Source: Desulfuromusa sp. (GTDB lineage Bacteria > Desulfobacterota > Desulfuromonadia > Desulfuromonadales > Geopsychrobacteraceae). Taken from it: 9,767 bases of DNA. The DNA is taken from assembly GCA_029933365.1 (NCBI GenBank), contig JAOZOH010000106.1, positions 1 through 9,767 of the forward strand, read 5' to 3'. The position numbers were made by a program, and so were the translations under genes. The notes below the pieces were generated by a model, which was not told where the DNA came from, did no database searches, and saw only the letters and a list, made by a program, of their open reading frames with translations. Shown here in pieces: positions 1 to 8,200 of the stretch (positions within the stretch are counted from its first letter, which is position 1; each line of letters starts with the position of its first letter).

Positions 1-350
1 ATCACATTATTATTGGCAATGGGGATTTTGTCAGTCTGGCAGATCGTGGCTTATTTTGATCTGATTCTCCACTGGTTCATTGGCTGTTTTACATTGAAAG
101 CAACGTAATTATTCAGCATGATTAAGTCCATAACCCCGAGATTAAGACATTTCCCCCGTGGCTACAAACACTGCTGAAATACGATAAAGGTTTCCTTGAA
201 GTTTGGTCTGATCAAGTCTGCGGGCACCCCCATCGACCAGTTTAATTTTACACTTTGTCGTTGCCAACCTCTGAGAAAACAATGTATTTTACCCTCCAAA
301 ATATCCGGTCGTATCACAAAGTTCCCCCCTTTTTGTTGGATGATTGATCA
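1..350. other. Upstream region without a convincing gene
   Basis: All six frames are broken by stops at about the spacing expected by chance, and no conserved protein is recognisable. Frame 1 opens with a short hydrophobic stretch that stops near base 108; it could be the tail of a gene entering from the left, but it is too short to judge. The region must hold the promoter of the helicase gene, yet I see no clear -35/-10 pair. A C-rich then T-rich run lies at about 322-334. A weak minus-strand small frame (142-282) is listed separately. Confidence 0.6.
142..282 (-). CDS. Possible small ORF, 46 residues, TTG start, unknown function
   Basis: On the minus strand a frame of 46 codons begins with TTG at 282-280 and ends with TAA at 144-142. 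What draws attention is a strong Shine-Dalgarno-like GGAGGG (complement of 292-297), 9 bases before the TTG. The predicted peptide is basic to mixed, with no signal peptide, membrane segment or motif I recognise. It would be transcribed divergently from the helicase. A 46-codon frame arises easily by chance and TTG starts are uncommon, so this is a candidate only. It may equally be non-coding upstream sequence of the helicase gene. Confidence 0.15.
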   Translation of the reverse strand: MFSQRLATTKCKIKLVDGGARRLDQTKLQGNLYRISAVFVATGEMS

Positions 351-352
351 AT
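343..352. repeat. 10-bp perfect palindrome over the helicase start codon
   Basis: ATTGATCAAT is a perfect palindrome whose last two bases are the first two of the ATG at 351. Such a placement could suit a dimeric repressor or a small structure that limits translation. A 10-bp palindrome is expected several times by chance in a window of this size, so the functional reading is weak. Confidence 0.25.
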
Positions 353-3300
353 GAAGTGGTTGCCTTTCTCTTATAAAGATACTCTTAGGCCCTGGTTTAA
401 AGAGGAAGAGTTGGAAAAGGGTTGGAAACTTTTAGCAGAAGAATTATCAACAACGTTGTTTTTCCGGAACTTCGGTGGTGGGTGGTTTAATGGCAAAACC
501 TCTCAGGGACGAGCAATGATTGGTTTCACCAAGACTTCCGGTGCAATTCGAAACTTTAAAATTGATCGATTCTATTGTACCTGTTGCTCCCAGAAACAGG
601 CTGCTGGAAGCCATTGTCGTCATCTGGCTGCAGTCGCAATCTCCCTGTTAGTGGAAAAGGGTGAGACAGAAACACTGCAACCCCTCCCGTTTTACTTTAA
701 ACACACCTTCTGGGCTGACATTGCGACCTATCTGTATGACGAGCATGATTCTCTTCATGATCGTTCATTGTCTTTTAAGATCGAACCTGATGAGAGGAAA
801 ATAACCGCTGCAAGCGATGATATTCAGATGACGGCAGAAATCGATTTTCTGGCAGCAGGCTTTCTGCAAACCCGGTTTTCTTCGTGTGATATACCAAAAG
901 AAGCGTCTTCTTCATCTCTGGAAGGGCTCATCCAGCTTGGTGATGAATTGGTCAATCTTTCCATGAGTGAAGGAGAAAGAGAACTATTTTCCCGTGGGCA
1001 CAAAACTCACAGTCTAAGTCGAGATGATTCTCTATGGTTCTGGTTGATGCGGCTACATTATCTCCGTGCCGGGTCGGGCTTTTTTGTTATGCGGGGCAAT
1101 GATAACCGGAAATCCTCCTTTTCCATCAAGAGTGTCAATACTCTGGATAGCTCTTTTACTCTTGTCCCCGGCCGCAGTCAGGGCTATCGACTTTTTTCCG
1201 CATTTAATGAAAAACAGGGTGATGGTGAACCTATTCTTCCCCCGGCCAGAAGTTTCTGGAAGATTTCGTTCAATAATGATTCTACCGCTATCTGCTGTCG
1301 GGCCATGTTGGGTCTGGAGTCTGGCGAAATCTTCAGTCGAGAAGAACTTACACGCCAGCGCTGGGGAGACTGGTACCATCTCCCCGACCGGGGTTTCTTG
1401 CCAGTGACACCTATCCATTTTGATGCCGACCTGCACCCGCCCAACACACCAGATCAACCTACCCTCTTTGACAGTTCTGGTGATCGTGAGAACCTGCGGG
1501 AAGGATTTGACGTCAGTGGGTCAGACTTTAGCACCTTTATTGAACAAAATTGGCAGGCTCTGAATCACAGTGACAATGACACTCATCCAAATTTGCTCCA
1601 TTTTATACCGGTGGAGAAACCGGATCGAATTCATCTGAATCTCTTGGGCAGTGATGATGACTGGTGCTATCTTGCGGCCAGTTATGGCTTGGGTAATCGA
1701 AATATTGACCTGACAGAAATTCTGGAAGCACGGCGGAAAGGTTGGGAATATCTACCCGGCAGGGAGTGGTTGAAATTGCAGGGGACCCCACTGTCTTGGC
1801 TGCATAATATTGGCGAAGATCGCCTCTATTTGGACAAAGATGGCGGACAACAGTTAAAACTACACCGTTGGGAGGTTATGACGCTGATATCCAGACTCGA
1901 TTGTACCATGAGTGGAGGTATCGATGAGCGACAGAATCAGGAACAGGGGCTACCGGTCTTTAATAAGTGGAAAGCTCTGCTAGAGGTTAAAGTTTCAAAC
2001 CATCTCAGGGAGTACCAAAAGACTGGGGTCGCCTGGTTGGTGCAGCTGTTGGCCAATGGAATCGGCGGGATTCTGGCCGATGAAATGGGGCTGGGTAAAA
2101 CCCATCAGGCTTTAGCTCTGCTCGATATGGTTGCTAAAATATCCCCAGCGGCCTCTTTTCTGGTGGTGGCTCCAGCTTCGGTGGTTTATCACTGGGCCGA
2201 TAAAATTAGCCGGTTTTATCCAGCACTCAGTTGGGGGATTTACCATGGCAGTAAGCGGAACCTTGAGCAATGTATGGGGAAAAAGGTTATTCTCACCACT
2301 TACGGCATTGTTAATCGTGATGGCTCTGATCTTGGCGGATGTTTCTTTGAAGTGATTGTCTTCGACGAAATTCAGAACCTCAAGAACAGAAAAACCCGGA
2401 TTCATAGGGCGTCAGCCAGCCTCAACGCTGGAATTAAATTGGGATTGTCCGGCACTCCCATGGAAAATTCGCCGAATGATCTTAAATCGTTGCTCGATAT
2501 CTGCATCCCCGGAGTTCTGGGGTCAGAGCAGATGTTTCAGCGCCGCTTCACGATCCCGATTGTTGAAGAACAGTCGGAAGAACGTCGTCAGGAACTGGCG
2601 GAGCGGATATCCCCCTTCTTTTTGCGTCGACTGAGATCACAGGTCGCCACTGAACTGCCGGAAATAATAGAAAATAGCCGAAATTGTGAACTCCACGCCG
2701 ACCAAATTCGCCTCTATCGTGAATTTCTTTCTGGACAGGGGAAAAAACTGGTTGAGCAACTGAACGATGAAGGGAGTGATGTTCCCTATATGGAAGTTCT
2801 AGCGCTAATCACTTATCTTAAACAGATCTGCGACCACCCCTCCCTGATTTCGGGCGGTAATGACCCGGAAGAGTATGGTTCCGGCAAATGGGAACTGCTC
2901 AAGGAGCTTCTCAAAGAGTGCCAGGAAAATGGCTACAAGGTGGTAGTCTTCAGTCAATATACCGCCATGCTCGACCTTATAGAAAACTATTTGCGTGGTA
3001 TCGGTATCGGTATAGCCTGCCTCCGTGGCGGGATGAATTTGAAAAAAAGGCAACAGGAAATTGATCGTTTTCAGAATGAAGACAGCTGTCAGGTTTTCTG
3101 TGCCAGCCTGCTTGCCGGGGGCACTGGAATCGACCTCACGGCCGCTCAATGTGTGATTCATTACGACCGCTGGTGGAATGCCGCACGAGAAGACCAGGCC
3201 ACCTCCAGGGTTCACCGGATCGGTCAGACACAGGTAGTTGAAGTTTTTAAGCTCATTACAATCGGCACTCTTGAAGAAAAAATTGACAAGTTGATCAGTC

Positions 3301-3398
3301 GTCGACGGACTTTAGCCGCCCAGTTGGTACAGGCAGATGATGGAAAACTGGTAAGACGCCTGGACAGAAAAGATCTGCTTGATCTTTTGAACTTCTAA
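351..3398 (+). CDS. SWIM zinc-finger SNF2-family helicase/translocase
   Basis: The product is a 1015-residue SNF2 (Swi2/Snf2) ATPase, expected to move along double-stranded DNA using ATP and remodel protein-DNA complexes without separating strands. A SWIM zinc finger lies near the N-terminus, with ligands C76, C78, C89 and H91 (CxCx10CxH). Residues 100-555 are a long region with no motif I know; it may match the bacterial SNF2-associated domain found in YwqA-like proteins. The motor follows: motif I DEMGLGKT (577-584), motif II DEIQ (672-675, where DEAQ or DEAH is usual), motif III SGTP (700-703), the RWWN segment (940-943) and motif VI SRVHRIGQ (952-959). All core motifs are intact, so it should be an active ATPase. 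The ATG at 351 has only a weak GGA 10 bases upstream. It ends 106 bases before the condensin operon on the same strand, so co-transcription is possible but unproven. SNF2 proteins also occur in DISARM (DrmD) and Dpd systems, but none of their partner genes is present here. Confidence 0.95.
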   Translation: MKWLPFSYKDTLRPWFKEEELEKGWKLLAEELSTTLFFRNFGGGWFNGKTSQGRAMIGFTKTSGAIRNFKIDRFYCTCCSQKQAAGSHCRHLAAVAISLLVEKGETETLQPLPFYFKHTFWADIATYLYDEHDSLHDRSLSFKIEPDERKITAASDDIQMTAEIDFLAAGFLQTRFSSCDIPKEASSSSLEGLIQLGDELVNLSMSEGERELFSRGHKTHSLSRDDSLWFWLMRLHYLRAGSGFFVMRGNDNRKSSFSIKSVNTLDSSFTLVPGRSQGYRLFSAFNEKQGDGEPILPPARSFWKISFNNDSTAICCRAMLGLESGEIFSREELTRQRWGDWYHLPDRGFLPVTPIHFDADLHPPNTPDQPTLFDSSGDRENLREGFDVSGSDFSTFIEQNWQALNHSDNDTHPNLLHFIPVEKPDRIHLNLLGSDDDWCYLAASYGLGNRNIDLTEILEARRKGWEYLPGREWLKLQGTPLSWLHNIGEDRLYLDKDGGQQLKLHRWEVMTLISRLDCTMSGGIDERQNQEQGLPVFNKWKALLEVKVSNHLREYQKTGVAWLVQLLANGIGGILADEMGLGKTHQALALLDMVAKISPAASFLVVAPASVVYHWADKISRFYPALSWGIYHGSKRNLEQCMGKKVILTTYGIVNRDGSDLGGCFFEVIVFDEIQNLKNRKTRIHRASASLNAGIKLGLSGTPMENSPNDLKSLLDICIPGVLGSEQMFQRRFTIPIVEEQSEERRQELAERISPFFLRRLRSQVATELPEIIENSRNCELHADQIRLYREFLSGQGKKLVEQLNDEGSDVPYMEVLALITYLKQICDHPSLISGGNDPEEYGSGKWELLKELLKECQENGYKVVVFSQYTAMLDLIENYLRGIGIGIACLRGGMNLKKRQQEIDRFQNEDSCQVFCASLLAGGTGIDLTAAQCVIHYDRWWNAAREDQATSRVHRIGQTQVVEVFKLITIGTLEEKIDKLISRRRTLAAQLVQADDGKLVRRLDRKDLLDLLNF

Positions 3399-3403
3399 TC
3401 CGA

Positions 3404-3445
3404 ATCATCACCTGAGTCAGTCAATGGGATTGAATATGGTGTGAT
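3404..3445 (+). other. Imperfect nested inverted repeat between helicase and jetA-like gene
   Basis: An outer arm ATCATCACC (3404-3412) pairs with GGTGTGAT (3438-3445) with one bulged base. Inside it TCAAT (3421-3425) and ATTGA (3429-3433) form a 5-bp stem around GGG. No run of T follows, so it is not a standard intrinsic terminator. It could be an operator, an mRNA processing structure or chance. Confidence 0.25.
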
Positions 3446-3455
3446 AACTCCTCTG

Positions 3456-3486
3456 TTGACTTAGACATTGCTATCTTCCAGATAAC
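3456..3486 (+). promoter_or_regulatory. Weak candidate sigma-70-like promoter for the condensin operon
   Basis: TTGACT (3456-3461) matches the -35 consensus at five of six positions. The best -10-like hexamer downstream is GATAAC (3481-3486), four of six matches, but the 19-base spacer is longer than the preferred 17. It lies 18 bases before the jetA-like start codon. This is the only promoter-like signal in the gap, so the operon might be transcribed separately from the helicase. Confidence 0.22.
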
Positions 3487-3504
3487 TAAAGTATTTTATC
3501 AACT

Positions 3505-4692
3505 ATGTTTACCTTTTCCTCCATCAAAGAGTTGATCAATACCCTCAACTGGTCAAAAGAGTTGCTGACCGAAATGTTCGAGAAGCGTAAATCTTTTGCT
3601 TACAAATACGAGCATGCAGTAGAAGTGATTGAAGAGTCACGCCTGGATGCTCTTATCGAGTTGGAAGTAATACGCAGAAATGGTCCATTGCTGGAGATTG
3701 ACGATCAGTTCTTACAATTTTTTGAGCAGATACTTGAAGTCAATGAAGAAATCAACACGGCAACAGTCCATGAAAATATCCGCATTCTGAAACAACACAT
3801 CAACCACTATTTGCAGGAAAATAACGGCAACCGCAAGTATAGTTATTTGAAAGCCGTCAAGTCGGTGTTACGCAAAATTGGGATGATGACTCTGCGGAAT
3901 ATTGTTGATCTGAACCGTAACATTGAAAATACATTTAAAACTGAACCCACCTATAAAATTAAAATCAGTAAACTCAAGGGATATGATCAAAAACGTCAGG
4001 ATATCAATGTCCTTATCAGTCAAACACAGCAACTCCTTGATGGTGAGGAGATCACTTTCTTTAAAATTGCCCCTGATGAAGAATTTAGTCGAATTACAAA
4101 TCAGTTACGTTTACAGCTTAACGAGGCACACCATAATCTGATTGAAACTCAGAAGCAGATTATTGATTTTCTCAATCAGATTAAATATCAAAGTCGAATT
4201 CTGGAAAAAATCCGGCAGGTCAAATATCTTAAGGATCAATTTGAGCTGAAAGAGCGGACTAATTTTATGACTGTGATAGCGGATTGCCATGATCTCTTCT
4301 TTTCTCCACAGCGGTCTGGGCGGATGAAGCTATCTCTGGATTTGCTTCAAGACGATCAGGTCTACCCAATATTGCTAAAAGCGAGTCAAAAGAGAAAATC
4401 TGGTGTTAAGCTTATACGACCAATTGCAGCGAATATCTCTGCTGAATATTTGGCAGCAGAAACGGCATACGAAGTCTTTCTTGATCCTGAGGAGATAAAA
4501 AACAGCTTTTTTGCTTCGGGGGACCATCTGTTTAATTTCTTACGGCACTATCAATATCCCAAAGAGGTCACTTTTGAGGAAATGGCGACTCTGTATTGCC
4601 AGCTTATCTCCCTTTACGAGGATGAGTTTATTTTGCGTGATACTTATGGCGAATATGAGGGTTTGGAGTATGCGGTCGTCTATCCAAAATGA
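3505..4692 (+). CDS. Kleisin-like subunit of a Wadjet/Mks-type condensin (JetA/MksF-like)
   Basis: The product has 395 residues and is the first gene of the condensin operon. By position and architecture it should be the kleisin that bridges the heads of the SMC dimer and recruits the small winged-helix subunit. It is rich in helix-forming residues: an N-terminal part of about 85 residues looks like a winged helix, a long helical middle contains a coiled-coil-like stretch at about 190-250, and the last 120 residues look like a second compact domain. There is no catalytic motif, as expected. At 395 residues it is shorter than the JetA of Wadjet type I as I recall it, and its N-terminus does not resemble the type III JetA that I remember. 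The ATG at 3505 is the first possible start after an in-frame TAA at 3487-3489; no clear Shine-Dalgarno precedes it. The next gene starts 24 bases downstream. The role rests mainly on gene order, so the exact family is uncertain. Confidence 0.8.
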   Translation: MFTFSSIKELINTLNWSKELLTEMFEKRKSFAYKYEHAVEVIEESRLDALIELEVIRRNGPLLEIDDQFLQFFEQILEVNEEINTATVHENIRILKQHINHYLQENNGNRKYSYLKAVKSVLRKIGMMTLRNIVDLNRNIENTFKTEPTYKIKISKLKGYDQKRQDINVLISQTQQLLDGEEITFFKIAPDEEFSRITNQLRLQLNEAHHNLIETQKQIIDFLNQIKYQSRILEKIRQVKYLKDQFELKERTNFMTVIADCHDLFFSPQRSGRMKLSLDLLQDDQVYPILLKASQKRKSGVKLIRPIAANISAEYLAAETAYEVFLDPEEIKNSFFASGDHLFNFLRHYQYPKEVTFEEMATLYCQLISLYEDEFILRDTYGEYEGLEYAVVYPK

Positions 4693-4703
4693 CTTTTACT
4701 GAA

Positions 4704-4710
4704 AAAGAGG
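4704..4710 (+). promoter_or_regulatory. Ribosome binding site of the jetB-like gene
   Basis: AAAGAGG ends 6 bases before the ATG at 4717. It is the clearest Shine-Dalgarno site in the operon and supports that start, whereas the other operon starts have weak sites or none. Confidence 0.6.
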
Positions 4711-4716
4711 TTTTTT

Positions 4717-5280
4717 ATGGCAACAAAGCATACAGCTGACATCTTTGAGATACTGAGCAAAGGGCAGTTTATTAACTCTAACAGTTCCGATGAGCGTATC
4801 CGTAAGTTATTTGCTGCGATTGAAGATAATTTTTCTGACCTGAGCCAATATTTCATTGAAATTAACTTGAAGCTGGAACGTGGCGATGAATATTTTTATT
4901 TCTCTCGTCCGGAAAACCGAACCGATCTGGAGCGGAAAATAGAGAGTGCTTATAAGTGGATAGATATTCTTGATTTTTTCAAAGCACACGACAATAGTTT
5001 TGGTTCTGGGTACCGTTTTACCCCCGCCGAAATCCTGGTTAAACTTAATGTTGATGCGATGCTTAAGAGTAAACTTGTTGGACTCAGACGTTATACCAAG
5101 GATGAACGCTTAGATGTTGCGATTCAAAAATTGATAGAGATTTTATGCCGGGAAGGGTTTGCCGATCTCGAAAATGAGGTCACCAATTCTTACAAAATAT
5201 TAGCTTCTATTAGTTATCTGGAGAATTTAATCATGAGCATCCATATCCCTGAAGAAATAAATAATGAGATACCTGAATAA
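4717..5280 (+). CDS. Small winged-helix condensin subunit (JetB/MksE/MukE-like)
   Basis: The product is 187 residues, acidic to neutral, soluble, with no signal peptide or membrane segment. It sits between the kleisin-like and SMC genes, which is the fixed place of MukE, MksE and JetB. In those complexes two copies bind the kleisin and help hold DNA against the SMC heads. The length is close to the usual 180-240 residues of the family. A segment at about 80-150, with a basic helix near LRRYTKDE followed by a helix and an EGFADLE turn, is compatible with a winged helix, but this is inference from pattern and not a motif match. The start is fixed by the AAAGAGG site. Its last 17 bases overlap the start of the SMC gene, which points to coupled translation and a fixed subunit ratio. 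Confidence 0.78.
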   Translation: MATKHTADIFEILSKGQFINSNSSDERIRKLFAAIEDNFSDLSQYFIEINLKLERGDEYFYFSRPENRTDLERKIESAYKWIDILDFFKAHDNSFGSGYRFTPAEILVKLNVDAMLKSKLVGLRRYTKDERLDVAIQKLIEILCREGFADLENEVTNSYKILASISYLENLIMSIHIPEEINNEIPE

Positions 5281-8200
5281 AGTCAGCTTTATCAATAGTG
5301 CTACGGTAAAATATGCCGAGCTTGATTTGAATGGAAATGTCCATTTTATCGGTACGCAAGGGGTGGGCAAAAGTACTTTGCTCCGAGCGATTCTATTTTT
5401 CTATAATGCCAATTCATTAAAGCTTGGCGTCCCGCTGGGACCGACCAATAAAAGTTTTGCCGAGTGGTATTTTCCTTACCAGAATTCCTACATTGTTTAC
5501 GAGGTGCAGCGTGAAACCGGAGCTTATTCCATTCTGGCTTTTAAGGTGCAGAACCGCCTTAATTTTTACTTTATCGATGCCCCTTATCAGCGAGAACTTT
5601 TCATTGATGCAGACGGCAGGGCCTTTGAATCTTGGGATAACATTCGGGCAGCACTTGACACAAATAACATATTCTACAGCCGACGGATAAAATCGTATGA
5701 AGAGTATCGCGATATCCTCTATGGCAACAATCAGGGGAAGAAAGATTTTCAACGCTACGCTTTGCTGGAGAGCCGCCAGTATCTGAATATCCCACGGACG
5801 ATTCAGAATGTTTTTCTGAATTCAAAACTTGATGCTGAATTTATTAAGCAGACAATTATCGATTCTATGGGTGAAGATGATCTGCAGATTGATCTGCAGG
5901 TTTATGCTCATCACTTAAAGGATTTTGAAACTCAACTCAACGATATTCGCCAGTTTCGTAAAACTGCGGTTGTGAAACAGGCACAAGCGGCGGCACAACT
6001 CTATGTGGCGATTATCCATTTACAGCGCCAGCGCCGCAAAAATGTCATGGAATTACGTGGTGCATTGGCGGAGATAGAAAAGCGTGAACCACTGCTAACG
6101 ACAGCATTGGGTGCTGATGAACAAGCGTTGCAACGGTTACTCTTAAAGATTGCCAAAGAGGAAACCGCTTTTAAAAAACGTAATGATAAATATGTTTCTG
6201 ATCTGGCCATTATAGGGGCAAAAATCAAATCCGCCCGGGTGAAAAAAGAGCAATATGAAAAGCAAAATATACAAGAGATACTCCAACGGGTGGCCCATGT
6301 TTCCAGCTTGAATCAGCGCCGGGAAAATTTATTGGCAGAAAAAAATGTTCTCGGTGGTCAGTTTCAGGAAATTAGCCAGAAATATGAGGCACTCCACGCC
6401 GAATTGGAGAATCAGTTTCAGCGCTTCTGTAATCAGAAAGAGCAAGAAAAACTGGTAGAGAAAGAGTCTTTTTGGGGCCAACGGGATACCGTCACGGCAG
6501 ATTATGAACAGTTACTGGAAAAGATCCGTCAACAACATCGAGGTGAGGTTGAGTGTGCCAGGCAGCAGTATCAGGAATTGACTCACCTGGGGTATCAACT
6601 TGCAAGTGATCTAAAACTGATAAAGCAACGCCCCTTCTATACCACTGAGATTGAACAACAGAAAGAAACCCTTAGAACTTTACAGAGTCAACTGCTCCAG
6701 GCAAAAACACAAAAAGAGGTGAATTTAGGGCGACTTGAAGAGTTGGCTCGACGGGGGGAACTGGAAGAGAAGTCGTTAGCAGAAAAACATCAGCGGAATA
6801 TGGAACAAATCCAGCAACAAATTGATGAATGTTTACAAAAGATCGAAACTATTGATCGCAAACTGGCTGACAGTCAAAGTGCATTTTATGGTTGGCTCAA
6901 CCAGCACCAAATTGGTTGGGAAGATAACATCGGGAAAGTCTGTGCCGAGGAGTTGCTGTTTGATATCACCCTGTCTCCCCAAAAACTCAACACAGAAAAC
7001 GGGGGGTTTTATGGGGTGCAACTTGATTTGTCACAGCGGGAAACAAAGGTCAAATCTTTAGCTGATTATCAACATGAGAGGACTCTTTTAGACAAGAGTG
7101 TTGCAGAGAATCAGGCAAAAATAAATTTTCTGAATCAAACTCTGGACGGTGATTTACAAAAAGTTAAGCAGCGTTTACAGCCGAAATCCCGAGTATTACG
7201 GCAAGAAAATCGTGAACTCGATTATCTGACAGAACAGCTTCCTCGCCAATGTGAATTAGCGGAGCTGGAACTTAACCAGTGGGAAGAGAAGGGGCAGCTG
7301 GAAAAACAACAGCAACTGGAGAAATTGCAGCTTAAAATAGCAGAGACCGCAGAAGCAGAATCAGTGGCACAACACCAGCTAGAAAAGCTTGAGGGGCAAC
7401 TCAACCGGCAATTAAAAACCAAATTGCGGGAGCGTGATAAGAAGATTGCAATTCTGGATGAAAGAAAAAATCAAGAAATATTGGCTATCGATGCTGCCAT
7501 TGCGGTAAAGCATCAAGATCATCAGCAACGGTTAGGGGAGATAGCTGCTGATAAACATTACGAATTGAATTCTCATGGTGCAGATACTGAGCGACTGGAA
7601 AAGATTGAGAATGATCTTTCGCGGATACTTATTGAGCTGGAATTTATCGAAACAAAACGGGACCTGGTTGCTGAGTATAATCGGGATAAGCGGGATTTAT
7701 TTGATCGCTTGACTGAATTTAAAAATCAGAAGCAATTGCTGGAACGGGAACAAGAACAAAAACGCAACGATTTTGCACTGCAGACCCAAAAAAGCCAGCA
7801 ACAACAAACCGATTTGCGTACTGCAATCGGTCAATATAAAAATGAACTTCATTTGATTGAAACCGATAAGGAGGAATTTAAGGATTTCAGACTATCTGAA
7901 GTATTTGTGCAACTAGAAGATTTGTTTTCTCTTGAAACCGAGACGGTCGTGGCTGAGAAAAGTTGCCGGGATATTATTAATGCGCTTAAGGAGAACTTTT
8001 ACACTGAAGTTCAGCGAAAAAATGATTTGAGAGAAGTTATTGACAAGTTTCTTGGCTATTTTTCACCAGACAATATCTTCAAGTTCCAAACCCGCTTCAT
8101 TTCATTGAGGGAATACCTCGATTTTTCACAAGACCTGACCGAGTTTCTCGAAGAGGATAAAATCAGCGAGTTTGAAAAGCGCGTTAATGAGCGGTTTGCT

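Noticed and set aside
3..345. Decayed gene read in plus frame 3 of the left flank
   Set aside because: Some stretches look protein-like, but stops come every 18-40 codons, about what random sequence gives, and no family is recognisable.
1053..1457. 134-codon open frame on the minus strand inside the helicase gene
   Set aside because: It lies wholly within the strongly supported SNF2 gene, its product is low in recognisable structure, and other overlapping frames of similar length occur at the same place. It is a shadow of the coding strand.
351..3398. DISARM or Dpd defence component (SNF2 proteins DrmD, DpdE)
   Set aside because: No methyltransferase, phospholipase D-like or other partner gene of those systems is in the window, and the SWIM finger architecture is common in unrelated bacterial SNF2 proteins.
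3421..3433. Intrinsic terminator after the helicase gene (TCAAT-GGG-ATTGA)
   Set aside because: The stem is only 5 bp, AT-rich, and not followed by a T run.
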